A DNA stretch of 64,000 nucleotides from NCBI GenBank assembly GCA_016710095.1, contig JADJLL010000016.1, forward strand, positions 1 through 64,000, in the 5' to 3' direction. The translations under genes and the position numbers were made by a program. The stretch is from Candidatus Eiseniibacteriota bacterium (lineage in GTDB: Bacteria; Eisenbacteria; RBG-16-71-46). The notes below the pieces were generated by a model that did not search any database, was not told where the DNA came from, and saw only the letters and a list, made by a program, of their open reading frames with translations. Numbering within the stretch: position 1 is the first letter of the stretch; each line of letters begins with the position of its first letter. Below are positions 7,112 to 16,703 of this stretch, in pieces.

Positions 7112-8789
7112 GTGATCCAGCGCCGCCACCTGGGACTCGCCGCCATCCTGCTGCTCGCGCTTACGGCGCGGGTCGTGGGGCTGGGCTACGGGCTCCCGTG
7201 GCTGTTCTACTTCCACGACGAGCCGCAGGTCGTGCTGCGCGCGCTGCGCCTCGGCACCGGCGACCTGAACCCGCACTTCTTCGGGTGGCCGGGTATCCTG
7301 ATGTTCTACGTGGCGCTCGCGAGCTTTGTCGGGCTGTTCGTCTACGGACGGCTCACCGGCCTGTGGCGCAACGCCGGCGGATTCGCGAACGCGTACTTCG
7401 AGGACCCGACCGCGTTCTACGTGCTCGCGCGACTCCAGAGCGTGCTCAGCGGCGTCTGGACCGTGTACATCGCGCACGGCCTCGGCTCGACGGCGTACTC
7501 GCAGGCGGTGGGCACGGGCGCCGCGCTCGCGATGGCCGTGTCCGCGCTGCACGCGCACTACTCGCACCTCGCGCATCCCGTGATCGTGCTCACGGCGTTC
7601 GCGGCGCTCGGTCTCTGGGCGTGCGTGCGCCTCGCGGTCGACGGCGGCAAGCACGAGTTCCGCATCTTCGCCGTCGCGCTCGGGCTCGGCAGCCTCGCGC
7701 AGTACCACGCGGCGCTGCTCGCGGTGCCGCTCGGCATCGCGATGCTGCTGCGCATCGCCGCGGAGCCGCGGCGCGTGTGGCACTGGATCGGCGCGGCCGC
7801 GCTCGCCGGCGTTCGCGGGGCTCGCGATCCACCTCATCCTGTCGCCGTTCACGGTGCTCGACTACAAGCAGTTCCTGCACGACCTGTCGTACGAAGCGGT
7901 GAAGGCTTCCGGCGGCGCGTCGGGGCCACGCGCTCCTGCGCGCGCGATCCTCGCGTTCATCACCGATGCGCTGGTGCCCTCGCTCAGCCTGCCGATGCTC
8001 GTGCTGTCCGGGCTCGGTGCGCTCGCCGCGTTCATCCGCCGCAAGCCGGCCGACCTCGTGCTGCTCTCGTTCGTCGGCATCTACTTCCTCGTCATGGCGC
8101 GCTCGGGCAACGTGAACGACCGGTACGGCCTGCCGCTCGTGCTGCCCGCGCTGCTCTTCGCCGCGCGCCTCGTCGAGGAAGTCGTGTTCCGCCTGCCCGC
8201 GGCGTGGCGGCGCACGTGGTACACGCCGGTCGTCATGCTCGCGCTGTCGTGGTCCTCGGTCGCGACGCTGATCGAGCAGGACTACACGATGACGCAGGGC
8301 GACACGCGCATCGAGTCGCTGCGCTGGTTCGAGGCGAACGTGCCGTTCGACGATCGTGTCGTCATCGACATGCACCGCTACCGCAACACCGCTTCGCCGC
8401 CGCTCAACGAGAACACCGTGCGGCTGCAGGAGCGCATCGAGGAAGTGACGAAGGGCGTCGAAGGCTCGGGCAACAGCCGCGCCTACGAGCCGTTCTTCCG
8501 CTACCGGCTCGAGCATCCGCGCAAGAACGCGTACTACCTCATGAGCACGGACATGGGCTACGACGCCCGCCGGGTGGACGAGTACGTCGGCCGCGGCTTC
8601 CGCTGGGCGGTCGTCAGCATGGAGGCGCGCGAGCTGCACGAGCGCATCGCCACCGGCGGCGACAGCACGCACGTGCGGTACTACCTCGACCTCGACCGGC
8701 AGGCGAAGCTGGTGGCCGAGTTCAAGCCGCGCCGCTGGCACGCCCTGGGACCCGTCATCCGGGTGTACCGCCTGCCCGAGGCGCGCTGA
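7112..8789 (+). CDS. GT-C membrane glycosyltransferase, GT39/ArnT-like (one-base frameshift near 7809)
   Basis: An integral membrane transferase using a lipid-linked sugar donor is the family expectation. The N-terminal part (GTG 7112 to about 7808) has a membrane segment, then YFHDEPQVVLRAL with the acidic GT-C motif in the first periplasmic loop, then several membrane helices. Reading frame 2 then degenerates, and the natural continuation (FAGLAIHLILSPFTVLDYKQ) is found one base over, ending at 8789. Removing one G around CTCGCCGGCGTT (7805-7816) gives a 558-residue protein with no gap. The C-terminal soluble tail holds YLDLDRQAKLVAEFKPRRW. The indel is probably a sequence error. Its acceptor is unknown. 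Confidence 0.82.
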
Positions 8790-8821
8790 CCCGGGGTGAG
8801 CCGGAGGGAGGGGCGGCCGTT

Positions 8822-8851
8822 TTGACGCCCCCGCCGTGTGGGCCGTATCTT
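8822..8851 (+). promoter_or_regulatory. Sigma70-type promoter of the riboflavin operon
   Basis: TTGACG (8822-8827), an 18-base spacer and TATCTT (8846-8851). Transcription would begin near 8858, a few bases before the FMN riboswitch, which is the expected arrangement. Assigned by eye. Confidence 0.65.
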
Positions 8852-8862
8852 CACCCGGCTTT

Positions 8863-8989
8863 TCTCCTTCGGGGCGGGGCGCAAGTCCCCACCGGCGGTA
8901 CAGCCCGCGAGCTACGCCAGCCGTTCGGCGTGGCAGACCCGGTGAAACTCCGGGGCCGACCGTCAAAGTCGGGATGAAAGAAGGGGAGG
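8863..8989 (+). promoter_or_regulatory. FMN riboswitch (RFN element)
   Basis: Conserved RFN blocks appear in order: CTTCGGGGCGGGGCGCAAGT (from 8868), ACCGGCGGTA (8891-8900), CAGCCCGCGAGC (8901-8912), a variable hairpin TACGCCAGCCGTTCGGCGTG (8913-8932), GACCCGGTGAAACTCCGGGG (8936-8955), CCGACCGTCAAAGTCGG (8956-8972) and GATGAAAGAAGG (8973-8984), which closes the P1 helix with the 5' CTCCTTC. It binds FMN and represses riboflavin genes when FMN is plentiful. It lies directly after a promoter and before a terminator and ribD. Confidence 0.97.
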
Positions 8990-9072
8990 CGCAGCGCATC
9001 GTCACCAGCCGGAACCCGTCGGGGTCCCGGCCGTCCGGCGTCGCCGCGACCCTCCAATGCCTTCTCTCTCGA

Positions 9073-9098
9073 CCCCGTGGGAGCCACCGCGGGGTTTT
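9073..9098 (+). terminator. Riboswitch-associated intrinsic terminator upstream of ribD
   Basis: CCCCGTGG (9073-9080) can pair with CCACCGCGGGG (9084-9094), leaving a three-base bulge, and is followed by TTTT. It is placed between the FMN aptamer and the ribD start (9122), so FMN binding probably controls transcription read-through here. Confidence 0.7.
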
Positions 9099-9121
9099 GC
9101 GTTCTTTGCCAGCGAGGCCAC

Positions 9122-10223
9122 ATGGCTGTCCTCACCACGGATCGTTCCCACATGCTGCGCGCTCTGCGCCTGGCCTCGAAAGGCCGTGGCCGGACGGCTC
9201 CGAACCCCATGGTGGGGGCGGTCTTGGTGCGGAACGGTGAAGTGGTCGGTGAGGGCTGGCACCGGCAGCACGGCGGACCGCACGCCGAGATCGAGGCGCT
9301 GGCCGCCGCCGGCCGCCGCGCCCGCGGCGCCACGCTCTACGTGACGCTCGAGCCCTGCGCGCACCACGGCAAGACGCCGCCCTGCGCCGACGCGCTGATC
9401 GCCGCGGGAGTGAAGCGCTGCGTCGTCGCCCTGCGAGACCCGCACGACATCGTGAACGGGCGGGGGCTGCGCCGCCTGCGCGCCGCCGGGCTCGAGGTCG
9501 AAGTCGGCCTGCGCCGACGAGGCGCGCGCGAAGCAGCTCGGCGGTTACCTGCTCGCGCACGGCACCGGTCGTCCGCGCGTCACCTGGAAGTCCGCCGCCT
9601 CGCTCGACGGACGTATCGCCGACGTGCACGGCCGCTCGAAGTGGATCACCGGCTCCGACGCGCGCCGCCGCGGACACGCGATGCGCGCCGAAGCCGACGC
9701 GATCGTCGTGGGCGCGAACACCGCGCGCACGGACGATCCGCGGTTGACCGCGCGCGTGGGCGCGAACGTCGTGCAGCCGCTGCGCGTCGTGTGCGACACG
9801 TCGCTGCGCCTGCCGCTGACGCTGAAGCTGTTCCGCGCTCCGCTCGCCTCCGGCACCGTCGTCGCGTGCGGCCCGAAGGCGAGCGCTTCGCGCGTGCGCG
9901 CGCTCGAAGCGCGCGGCGTGCGCGTGTGGCGCCTTCCGCTCGCGGGACGCCACGTGTCGCCGCGCGCGATCGCGCGCCGCCTCGCGTCCGAAGGCCGTCA
10001 CGAGGTGCTGCTCGAGGGCGGCGCGACGCTCGGGGGCGCGTGGCTGCGCGCCGGGCTCGTGGACCGCATCGCGCTCTTCGTGGCGCCGCGCCTGCTGGGC
10101 GACGGGCTGTCGTGGCTGGGTGGAAAGGGCTGGGCGCTCGAGAAGGCGCCGCAGGGCCGCATCGTTTCGATCGAGCGCGCGGGGGCCGACGCGCTGCTCC
10201 TCGTGGCCGTGGGAGGGAACTGA
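9122..10223 (+). CDS. ribD: Bifunctional riboflavin deaminase/reductase RibD (one-base frameshift near 9510)
   Basis: RibD deaminates and then reduces the pyrimidine intermediate made by GTP cyclohydrolase II. The N-terminal cytidine-deaminase-like domain has the zinc ligands in HGGPHAEIEAL and EPCAHHGKTPPCADAL. The C-terminal reductase domain (KSAASLDGRIAD, KWITGSDARR, EVLLEGGATL) is read one base over. The shift lies between GLEVEVGL and ADEARAKQLGGYLL, around GGCCTGCGCCGACG (9507-9520). Dropping one base gives 366 residues, essentially the E. coli length (367), so a sequence error is likely. First gene after the FMN riboswitch; ends two bases before ribE. Confidence 0.93.
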
Positions 10224-10225
10224 CG

Positions 10226-10842
10226 ATGTTCACCGGAATCATCGAAACGCTGGGGACCGTGGCGCGCATCGACGAGCGCCCCGACGGCCGCCGCTTCTGG
10301 ATGTCCGCGCCGAAGGCGCCCGGCTTCGTGAAGTCGCTCGGCATCGGCGACTCGGTCGCGCACTGCGGCTGCTGCCTCACGGTGGTCGAGATCGCCGGCG
10401 ACACGTACGCGGTCGAAGCCGTGCCCGAGACGCTGCGTCTCACGACGCTCGGCGAGTGGCGTGTCGGCGATCCCGTGAACCTCGAACGTTCGCTCGCGCT
10501 CGGCGAGCGCCTCGGCGGTCACCTCGTGCAGGGGCACGTGGACGACGCCGGCGAAGTCGTCGCGGTCCGCGCCGAAGGTGAAGGCCGGCGCGTGGCGTTC
10601 CGGCTGCCGGAAGCGCTGCGCCGGTTCGTCGCGCACAAGGGCTCGCTCGCGGTGGACGGCGCCAGTCTCACGGTCGCCGCGCTCACCACGGACGGCTGCG
10701 AAATCGCCTACATTCCGCACACGCTCGCCGTCACCACGGCCGGTCGCTACGAGCCGGGACGCCGCGTGAATCTCGAAGTGGACCTGCTGGCGCGCTACAT
10801 GGCGCGACTGCTGGAGGAGACCGGCATGCCCGGGAGGAACTC

Positions 10843-10846
<4 letters not shown>
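10226..10846 (+). CDS. ribE: Riboflavin synthase, alpha subunit
   Basis: Catalyses dismutation of two 6,7-dimethyl-8-ribityllumazine molecules to riboflavin. The 206-residue protein begins MFTGIIETLG, the invariant N-terminus of the family. It shows the two tandem lumazine-binding barrels: first AHCGCCLTVVEI and GGHLVQGHVDDAGEV, second VDGASLTVAAL and IPHTLAVTT. All family landmarks are intact. ATG 10226 follows the ribD stop by two bases, and the 3' end overlaps ribBA by GTGA. Confidence 0.96.
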
Positions 10847-12140
<1,294 letters not shown>

Positions 12141-12144
<4 letters not shown>

Positions 12145-12617
12145 GCGTGAAGCACGAACGTCCCGAAGCGGACGCGACCGGACTGCGGTTCTGCGTCGTG
12201 GCCGCGCAGTGGAACGAAGCGGTCGTGAACCGGCTCGTCGACGGCGCGCTGTCCGTGCTCGCGCAGCAGGGCGCGGCGGACGCCGACGTCGAAGTGCGCT
12301 GGGTGCCGGGCAGCTTCGAGCTGCCGGTCGCCGCGTTCTGGGCCGCGGGCTCGGGCGAGTTCGACGCGGTGCTCGCGTTCGGCTGTGTGATCAAGGGCGA
12401 GACCGAGCACTTCCGGCTCGTGGCCGACGCCGCGTCCGAAGGGCTGATGCGCGTCGCGCTCGACACCGGCGTGCCGGTGCTCAACGGCGTGCTCGCGGCG
12501 TACGACGCGTCGCAGGCGGAATCGCGCAGCGGTGGCGAGCACGGCAACACCGGCTCGCAGACCGCGCTCGCCGCGATCCGCATGGCGCGCGCGGCGCGAG
12601 CGGCGGGTGTGAAATGA
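12141..12617 (+). CDS. ribH: 6,7-dimethyl-8-ribityllumazine synthase
   Basis: Condenses the RibBA and RibD products into the lumazine precursor and normally assembles into hollow capsids or pentamers. The 158-residue protein shows the family's WVPGSFELPVAAFW and the phosphate-binding loop GCVIKGETEHF. The C-terminal part reads GVPVLNGVLAAYDASQAESR, where most relatives have GVLTT-type motifs. The length is normal. GTG 12141 overlaps the ribBA stop (GTGA) and the stop overlaps nusB (ATGA), so translation is coupled on both sides. Confidence 0.95.
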
Positions 12618-13045
12618 GCGGCCTGGCGGCGGGACCGCGCCGGCGCGCGCGCGAAGTGGCGTTCCGGGTCGCGTTCCAGGCGGACGTGGCCGGTGACACG
12701 TACTCGCTCGCGTGGAAGCTGCGCGAGGAAGAAGAGCAGCTCACGGCCGACCAGCGCGAGCTGATCGTGGACATCGTGAAGTTCCTCGAGTCGAACGGCG
12801 CGGAAGTGGACACGAAGCTGCGCGAGTGCGCGGAGCACTGGCCGCTGCAGCGCCTCGCGGCGACCGACCGCGCCGTGCTGCGCATCGCCGTCGCCGAACT
12901 GCTCGCGCGCCCGGGTTCGCCCGCGCGCGTCGTGATCGACGAAGCGATCGACATGGCCGGCACGTACGGCGGCGACGAATCGGGACGGTTCGTGAACGGC
13001 GTGCTCGACCGCGCCGCGCGCGCGCTGCGCCCCACGGAGTTCTGA
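12614..13045 (+). CDS. nusB: Transcription antitermination factor NusB
   Basis: An all-helical RNA-binding protein that, with NusE (S10), binds boxA RNA in rRNA transcripts. The 143-residue product has the usual NusB features: RRRAREVAFRVAFQADV at the N-terminus, LAATDRAVLRIAVAELL in the middle and ARVVIDEAIDMAGTYGGDES / FVNGVLDRAAR at the end. The ribH-nusB order is common in bacteria. The start at ATG 12614 overlaps the ribH stop, and the stop shares one base with the next ATG. Confidence 0.95.
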   Translation: MSGLAAGPRRRAREVAFRVAFQADVAGDTYSLAWKLREEEEQLTADQRELIVDIVKFLESNGAEVDTKLRECAEHWPLQRLAATDRAVLRIAVAELLARPGSPARVVIDEAIDMAGTYGGDESGRFVNGVLDRAARALRPTEF

Positions 13046-13770
13046 TGCTGCACGCCCTCATCTCCGACATCCACGGCAACATCGACGCGCTCGAGACCGT
13101 GCTCGCGGACATCGCGAAGCGGAACGTCGCGAGCATGGTCTGCCTCGGGGACTTCGTCGGATACGGCGCCGCGCCGAACGAGTGCATCGTGCGCGTGCGC
13201 CCCCTCATCGAGGCGGCGGTCGCGGGCAACCACGACATGGCCGCGTGCGGCCGCATCAAGCTCGGCTACTTCAACGACGACGCGGCGAAGGCGGCGCGCT
13301 GGACGATCGAAACGCTGACGCCCGAGCATCACGAGTTCCTGCGCGCGCTGCCGATGTCCGTGGCGTGGCGCGGCGTGCGGCTCGTGCACAGCTCGCCCGT
13401 CGAGCCCGAGGCGTGGCACTACGTCCTGTCGCCCGGCGACGCGGCATTCGAGATGGAGTCCGTCGAAGAGCGCGTGTGCTTCATCGGGCACTCGCACTAC
13501 CCGGGCACGTTCGTGCTCGACGGCGATTTCGTGAGCTACACGCGCGATCTCCAGGTGGCCGGCATGCCGAACCGCCGCTACCTCGTGAACGTCGCGAGCG
13601 TGGGCCAGCCGCGCGACGGCGATCCGCGCGCGGGCTACCTGCTTTACGACGACGAGCGCTTCTCGTTCGAGCACGTGCGGCTCGAGTACGACGTCGCCGC
13701 CGCGATGAAGCGCATTCGTGACGCCGAACTGCCGCCGTTCCTCGCGAACCGGCTGCAGTGGGGCGAATAG
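13045..13770 (+). CDS. Metallophosphoesterase (calcineurin-like)
   Basis: A 241-residue two-metal phosphoesterase of the YfcE/MJ0936-like type. Metal-binding motifs are complete and in order: SDIHGNIDALETVL (D-x-H), LGDFVGYG (GD), AGNHD (GNH) and GHSHYP (GHxH). Substrates of this branch range from phosphodiesters to nucleotides and cannot be told from sequence. It is cytoplasmic, with no signal peptide. TGATG overlap with nusB places it in the riboflavin operon; a link to flavin nucleotide turnover is only a guess. Confidence 0.9.
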   Translation: MLHALISDIHGNIDALETVLADIAKRNVASMVCLGDFVGYGAAPNECIVRVRPLIEAAVAGNHDMAACGRIKLGYFNDDAAKAARWTIETLTPEHHEFLRALPMSVAWRGVRLVHSSPVEPEAWHYVLSPGDAAFEMESVEERVCFIGHSHYPGTFVLDGDFVSYTRDLQVAGMPNRRYLVNVASVGQPRDGDPRAGYLLYDDERFSFEHVRLEYDVAAAMKRIRDAELPPFLANRLQWGE

Positions 13771-13787
13771 GACACCGGAGGACGGAC

Positions 13788-14564
13788 ATGGCGCGCGCAT
13801 CCACGCTCGACCACTGGGAGTCGTACTGGAAGGGCCACGCGACCGACATCGAGGACACCTACTCGACGGGCGGGCGGCTCGTGCGCGAAGCGCTCGCCGA
13901 CGGTCCCGTGCAGGGCAAGGTCGTCATGGAGATCGGCGCCGGTTCGGGACGCGACCTGATCGAGCTCGCGCGCATGGGCGCGAAGGGCGTCGTGCTCGAC
14001 TACTCGCCGGCCTCGCTCGCGCTCGTGAAGAAGCAGGCCGAGGCGCAGGGCGTGCCGGTCATGCTCGTGCAGGCCGACGCGACGCGCATGCCGTTCCGCG
14101 ACCAGTCCATCGACGTCTCGTTCCATCAGGGGCTGCTCGAGCACTTCCGCGACCCGATGCCGCTGCTGAACGAGAACGCGCGCGTCACCGCGCGCGGCGG
14201 CCGCATGATCGTGGACGTGCCGCAGACCTTCCATCTCTACACGCTCATGAAGAACGTGCTCATCCTGCTCAACAAGTGGTTCGCGGGATGGGAGACGCAG
14301 TTCACGCCGGCGCAGCTCGAGAAGCTCTGTGCGTCCACCGGGCTCGAGGTCGTGCGCACGTACGGCGACTGGATGGTGCCGGGGCTCTGGTACCGCGTGA
14401 CACGCGAGGTGCTCAAGCGCGGTCTCGGCGTGCGCCTGCCGCTGCACCCGAAGGGGCCCGCGTTCTGGTCGAACGGCTGGGACGGCCTGCGCGCGTCGTG
14501 GCGCGGCCAGCGCTGGGCGCTGTGGACGAGCCACGTCATCGGAACGGTGGCGCGCCGCCCATGA
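13788..14564 (+). CDS. SAM-dependent methyltransferase, class I
   Basis: A 258-residue methyltransferase with a Rossmann fold. Motif I is VMEIGAGSGRDLIELA (about residues 45-60), and the post-I acidic residue is in GVVLDYSPASLAL. The SAM-binding region continues with QADATRMPFRDQSIDVSFHQG. The C-terminal part (about 150-258) is variable and would determine the acceptor. The start at ATG 13788 has GGAGGAC just upstream. It opens the glycan gene region and overlaps the following glycosyltransferase by ATGA, so a sugar or glycolipid acceptor is a reasonable inference. Confidence 0.85.
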   Translation: MARASTLDHWESYWKGHATDIEDTYSTGGRLVREALADGPVQGKVVMEIGAGSGRDLIELARMGAKGVVLDYSPASLALVKKQAEAQGVPVMLVQADATRMPFRDQSIDVSFHQGLLEHFRDPMPLLNENARVTARGGRMIVDVPQTFHLYTLMKNVLILLNKWFAGWETQFTPAQLEKLCASTGLEVVRTYGDWMVPGLWYRVTREVLKRGLGVRLPLHPKGPAFWSNGWDGLRASWRGQRWALWTSHVIGTVARRP

Positions 14565-15679
14565 GCGCTTCGCGTCACCTGCTCGCGGTCAATTTCCGCG
14601 ACCCCGCGCATCCGGAGGCGGGAGGGGCCGAGCTGCACCTCGAGGAGATCCTCCTCGAGGCGGTGCGGCAGGGCTGGCGCGTGACGTGGCTCGTGAGCGG
14701 TTTCGTGAACGCGCCCTCCGAGGCCGAGCACCGCGGCATGCGCATCGTGCGCCGCGGCGATTGGTGGAACTTCAACCTCGTCGTGCCGGGCGTGCTGAAG
14801 AACGAGTTCTCCGGCGCGAACAAGCCCGACCTCGTGGTCGAGGACATCAACAAGGTGCCGTGCTTCGTGGCGCAGTTCACCGACGCGCCCGTCGCCGTGA
14901 TCGTTCCGCACCTGTTCGGCACCACGGCGTTCCAGGAAGCGGACCCCGTCGTCGCGTCGTACGTCGTGCTGCTCGAGAAGCTCATTCCGTCGGCGTACGC
15001 GCGCTCGCGCTTCCTCGCGATCTCCGAGAGCACGCGCGACGACCTCGTCGTGCGCGGCGTGCCCACGGAACGCGTCGCGGTCGTGCACTGCGGGCTCGAC
15101 CACTCGCGCTACCAGGTGAATCCCGGCGTCGCGAAGACCGCGCATCCGTCGCTCGTGTACGTGGGCCGGCTGCGCCGCTACAAGGGACTCGACTGGGTGA
15201 TTCGCACGCTGCCGCGCCTGCGCCAGTGGGTGCCGGGGCTCAAGCTCTCGGTCGTCGGCGACGGTCCGTGGCAGGGCGAACTCGTGAAGCAGGCGCGCTC
15301 GTGCGGCGTGAGCGACATGATCGAGTTCCGCGGCTTCCTGCCCGCGCGCGAGAAGCTGCCGCTGCTGCAGTCGGCGTGGGCGCTCGTGCAGCCGAGCCCG
15401 AAGGAAGGGTGGGGGCTCACGGTCGTCGAGGCCGGCGCGTGCGGCACCGCCGTCGTCGCCGCCGACAGCCCGGGCCTGCGCGACTCGGTGTGCCGCGACC
15501 AGACGGGACTGCTCGTGCCGTACGGTGACGACGCGGCGCTCGCCGACGCGCTCGCGCGCGTGCTCACCGACACGGCGCTGCGCGACCGGCTCGCGACCGC
15601 GGGCGTGCAGTGGGCGTCCGGGTTCCGCTGGGACGACTGCGCGCGCAAGTCGCTCGCGGCGCTGGCGGGGGAGCGCTGA
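14561..15679 (+). CDS. GT4-family glycosyltransferase
   Basis: A 372-residue GT-B-fold transferase that would act at the inner face of the membrane on nucleotide sugars. The N-terminal domain contains the acceptor-side GGAELHLEEILLEA loop. The C-terminal donor domain has LVYVGRLRRYKGLDWVI, VVGDGPW and the EX7E-type motif EGWGLTVVEAG followed by GTAVVAADSPGLRDSV. The specific sugar is not predictable. It overlaps the methyltransferase by four bases and is followed one base later by the flippase-like gene. Confidence 0.93.
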   Translation: MSASRHLLAVNFRDPAHPEAGGAELHLEEILLEAVRQGWRVTWLVSGFVNAPSEAEHRGMRIVRRGDWWNFNLVVPGVLKNEFSGANKPDLVVEDINKVPCFVAQFTDAPVAVIVPHLFGTTAFQEADPVVASYVVLLEKLIPSAYARSRFLAISESTRDDLVVRGVPTERVAVVHCGLDHSRYQVNPGVAKTAHPSLVYVGRLRRYKGLDWVIRTLPRLRQWVPGLKLSVVGDGPWQGELVKQARSCGVSDMIEFRGFLPAREKLPLLQSAWALVQPSPKEGWGLTVVEAGACGTAVVAADSPGLRDSVCRDQTGLLVPYGDDAALADALARVLTDTALRDRLATAGVQWASGFRWDDCARKSLAALAGER

Positions 15680-15680
15680 C

Positions 15681-16703
15681 GTGGCCGGCGCATCGGGACG
15701 TCCATCGCTCAAGACCGCGCTCGTGCTCGGCCTCAAGGTCGTGCTCTCGATCGCGCTCTTCGGCTGGCTCTACGGCAAGGTGGACTGGGTCAACGCCGAG
15801 AACACCATCGCGCACGCGCGCGTCGAGTGGCTCGTCGCGGCGTTCCTGCTGCTCTTCACGAGCAACATCGGCGGAGCGTTCCAGTGGAATCGCCTGCTCC
15901 GCGCCGCGGGCATCGAGATCCCATTCTGGAAAGTGTGCGCGTACTACCACGTCGGACTTTTCTTCAACAACTTCCTGCCCGCGAACGTCGGCGGCGACTT
16001 CGCACGCGTGCTCGACGCCTCGCGCGCGAGCGAAGCCTCGCGCACGACCGCGTTCTCGACCGTGCTGCTCGACCGCATGATCGGCACCGTGGCGCTCGGC
16101 GCGCTGGCCGTCCTGACGACCCTGCCGGGGCTCGACGACACCCACCTGAACTTCGACATGCTCATCGGGCTCTGGGGCGGCGCGCTCGTCTTCTTCCTGA
16201 TCACCTGCCTGATGCTGTGGGCGGTGTTCCACCCCAGGCTGCTCGCCGCGATCGAGGGCCTGCTCGGCCGGATCGGCCTGGGACAGCTGAAACCCGCGCT
16301 GGACGAGCTTTCCGAGCGTCTGGCGATGTACCGGGGCAACCGGCGAATGTTCATGGAATTGTTCGCCACCGCCCTCGGCGTGCAGGTCATGCGCATCGGC
16401 GTGCACGTCCTGGTGGGCAAGGCGCTCGGATTGAGCGTGCCCACGGCCTACTTCTTCCTTTTCGTGCCGCTGCTGGCGGTGATAGTTTCGTTGCCCATCT
16501 CATTCAATGGCATCGGGGTACGTGAGGGCGCCGGCATCTGGCTGTTCGGTCTCGTCGGACTGGGTCAGGCGGCCGCCTTCTCGCTGCAGTTCACCACCTA
16601 CCTCGTTGCCTTCGCGGTCAGCCTGATCGGGGGCATCGTGTTCCTCGTTCGCATCCCGCATCGCCGGGCTGAATCCCGGACTCCACGGAGGCCTGAGGCA
16701 TGA
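15681..16703 (+). CDS. Flippase-like integral membrane protein (UPF0104/LPG_synthase_TM)
   Basis: A 340-residue polytopic membrane protein of the YbhN/AglD-type family, whose members share the membrane domain of lysyl-phosphatidylglycerol synthase/flippase. About eight hydrophobic segments are visible. The family motifs FFNNFLPANVGGDFARV (about residues 93-109) and VSLPISFNGIGVREGAG (about 270-286) are present. Such proteins often accompany glycosyltransferases and are suspected to move lipid-linked intermediates. The start at GTG 15681 lies one base after the glycosyltransferase stop; the 3' end overlaps the DUF2723 gene. Confidence 0.88.
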   Translation: MAGASGRPSLKTALVLGLKVVLSIALFGWLYGKVDWVNAENTIAHARVEWLVAAFLLLFTSNIGGAFQWNRLLRAAGIEIPFWKVCAYYHVGLFFNNFLPANVGGDFARVLDASRASEASRTTAFSTVLLDRMIGTVALGALAVLTTLPGLDDTHLNFDMLIGLWGGALVFFLITCLMLWAVFHPRLLAAIEGLLGRIGLGQLKPALDELSERLAMYRGNRRMFMELFATALGVQVMRIGVHVLVGKALGLSVPTAYFFLFVPLLAVIVSLPISFNGIGVREGAGIWLFGLVGLGQAAAFSLQFTTYLVAFAVSLIGGIVFLVRIPHRRAESRTPRRPEA

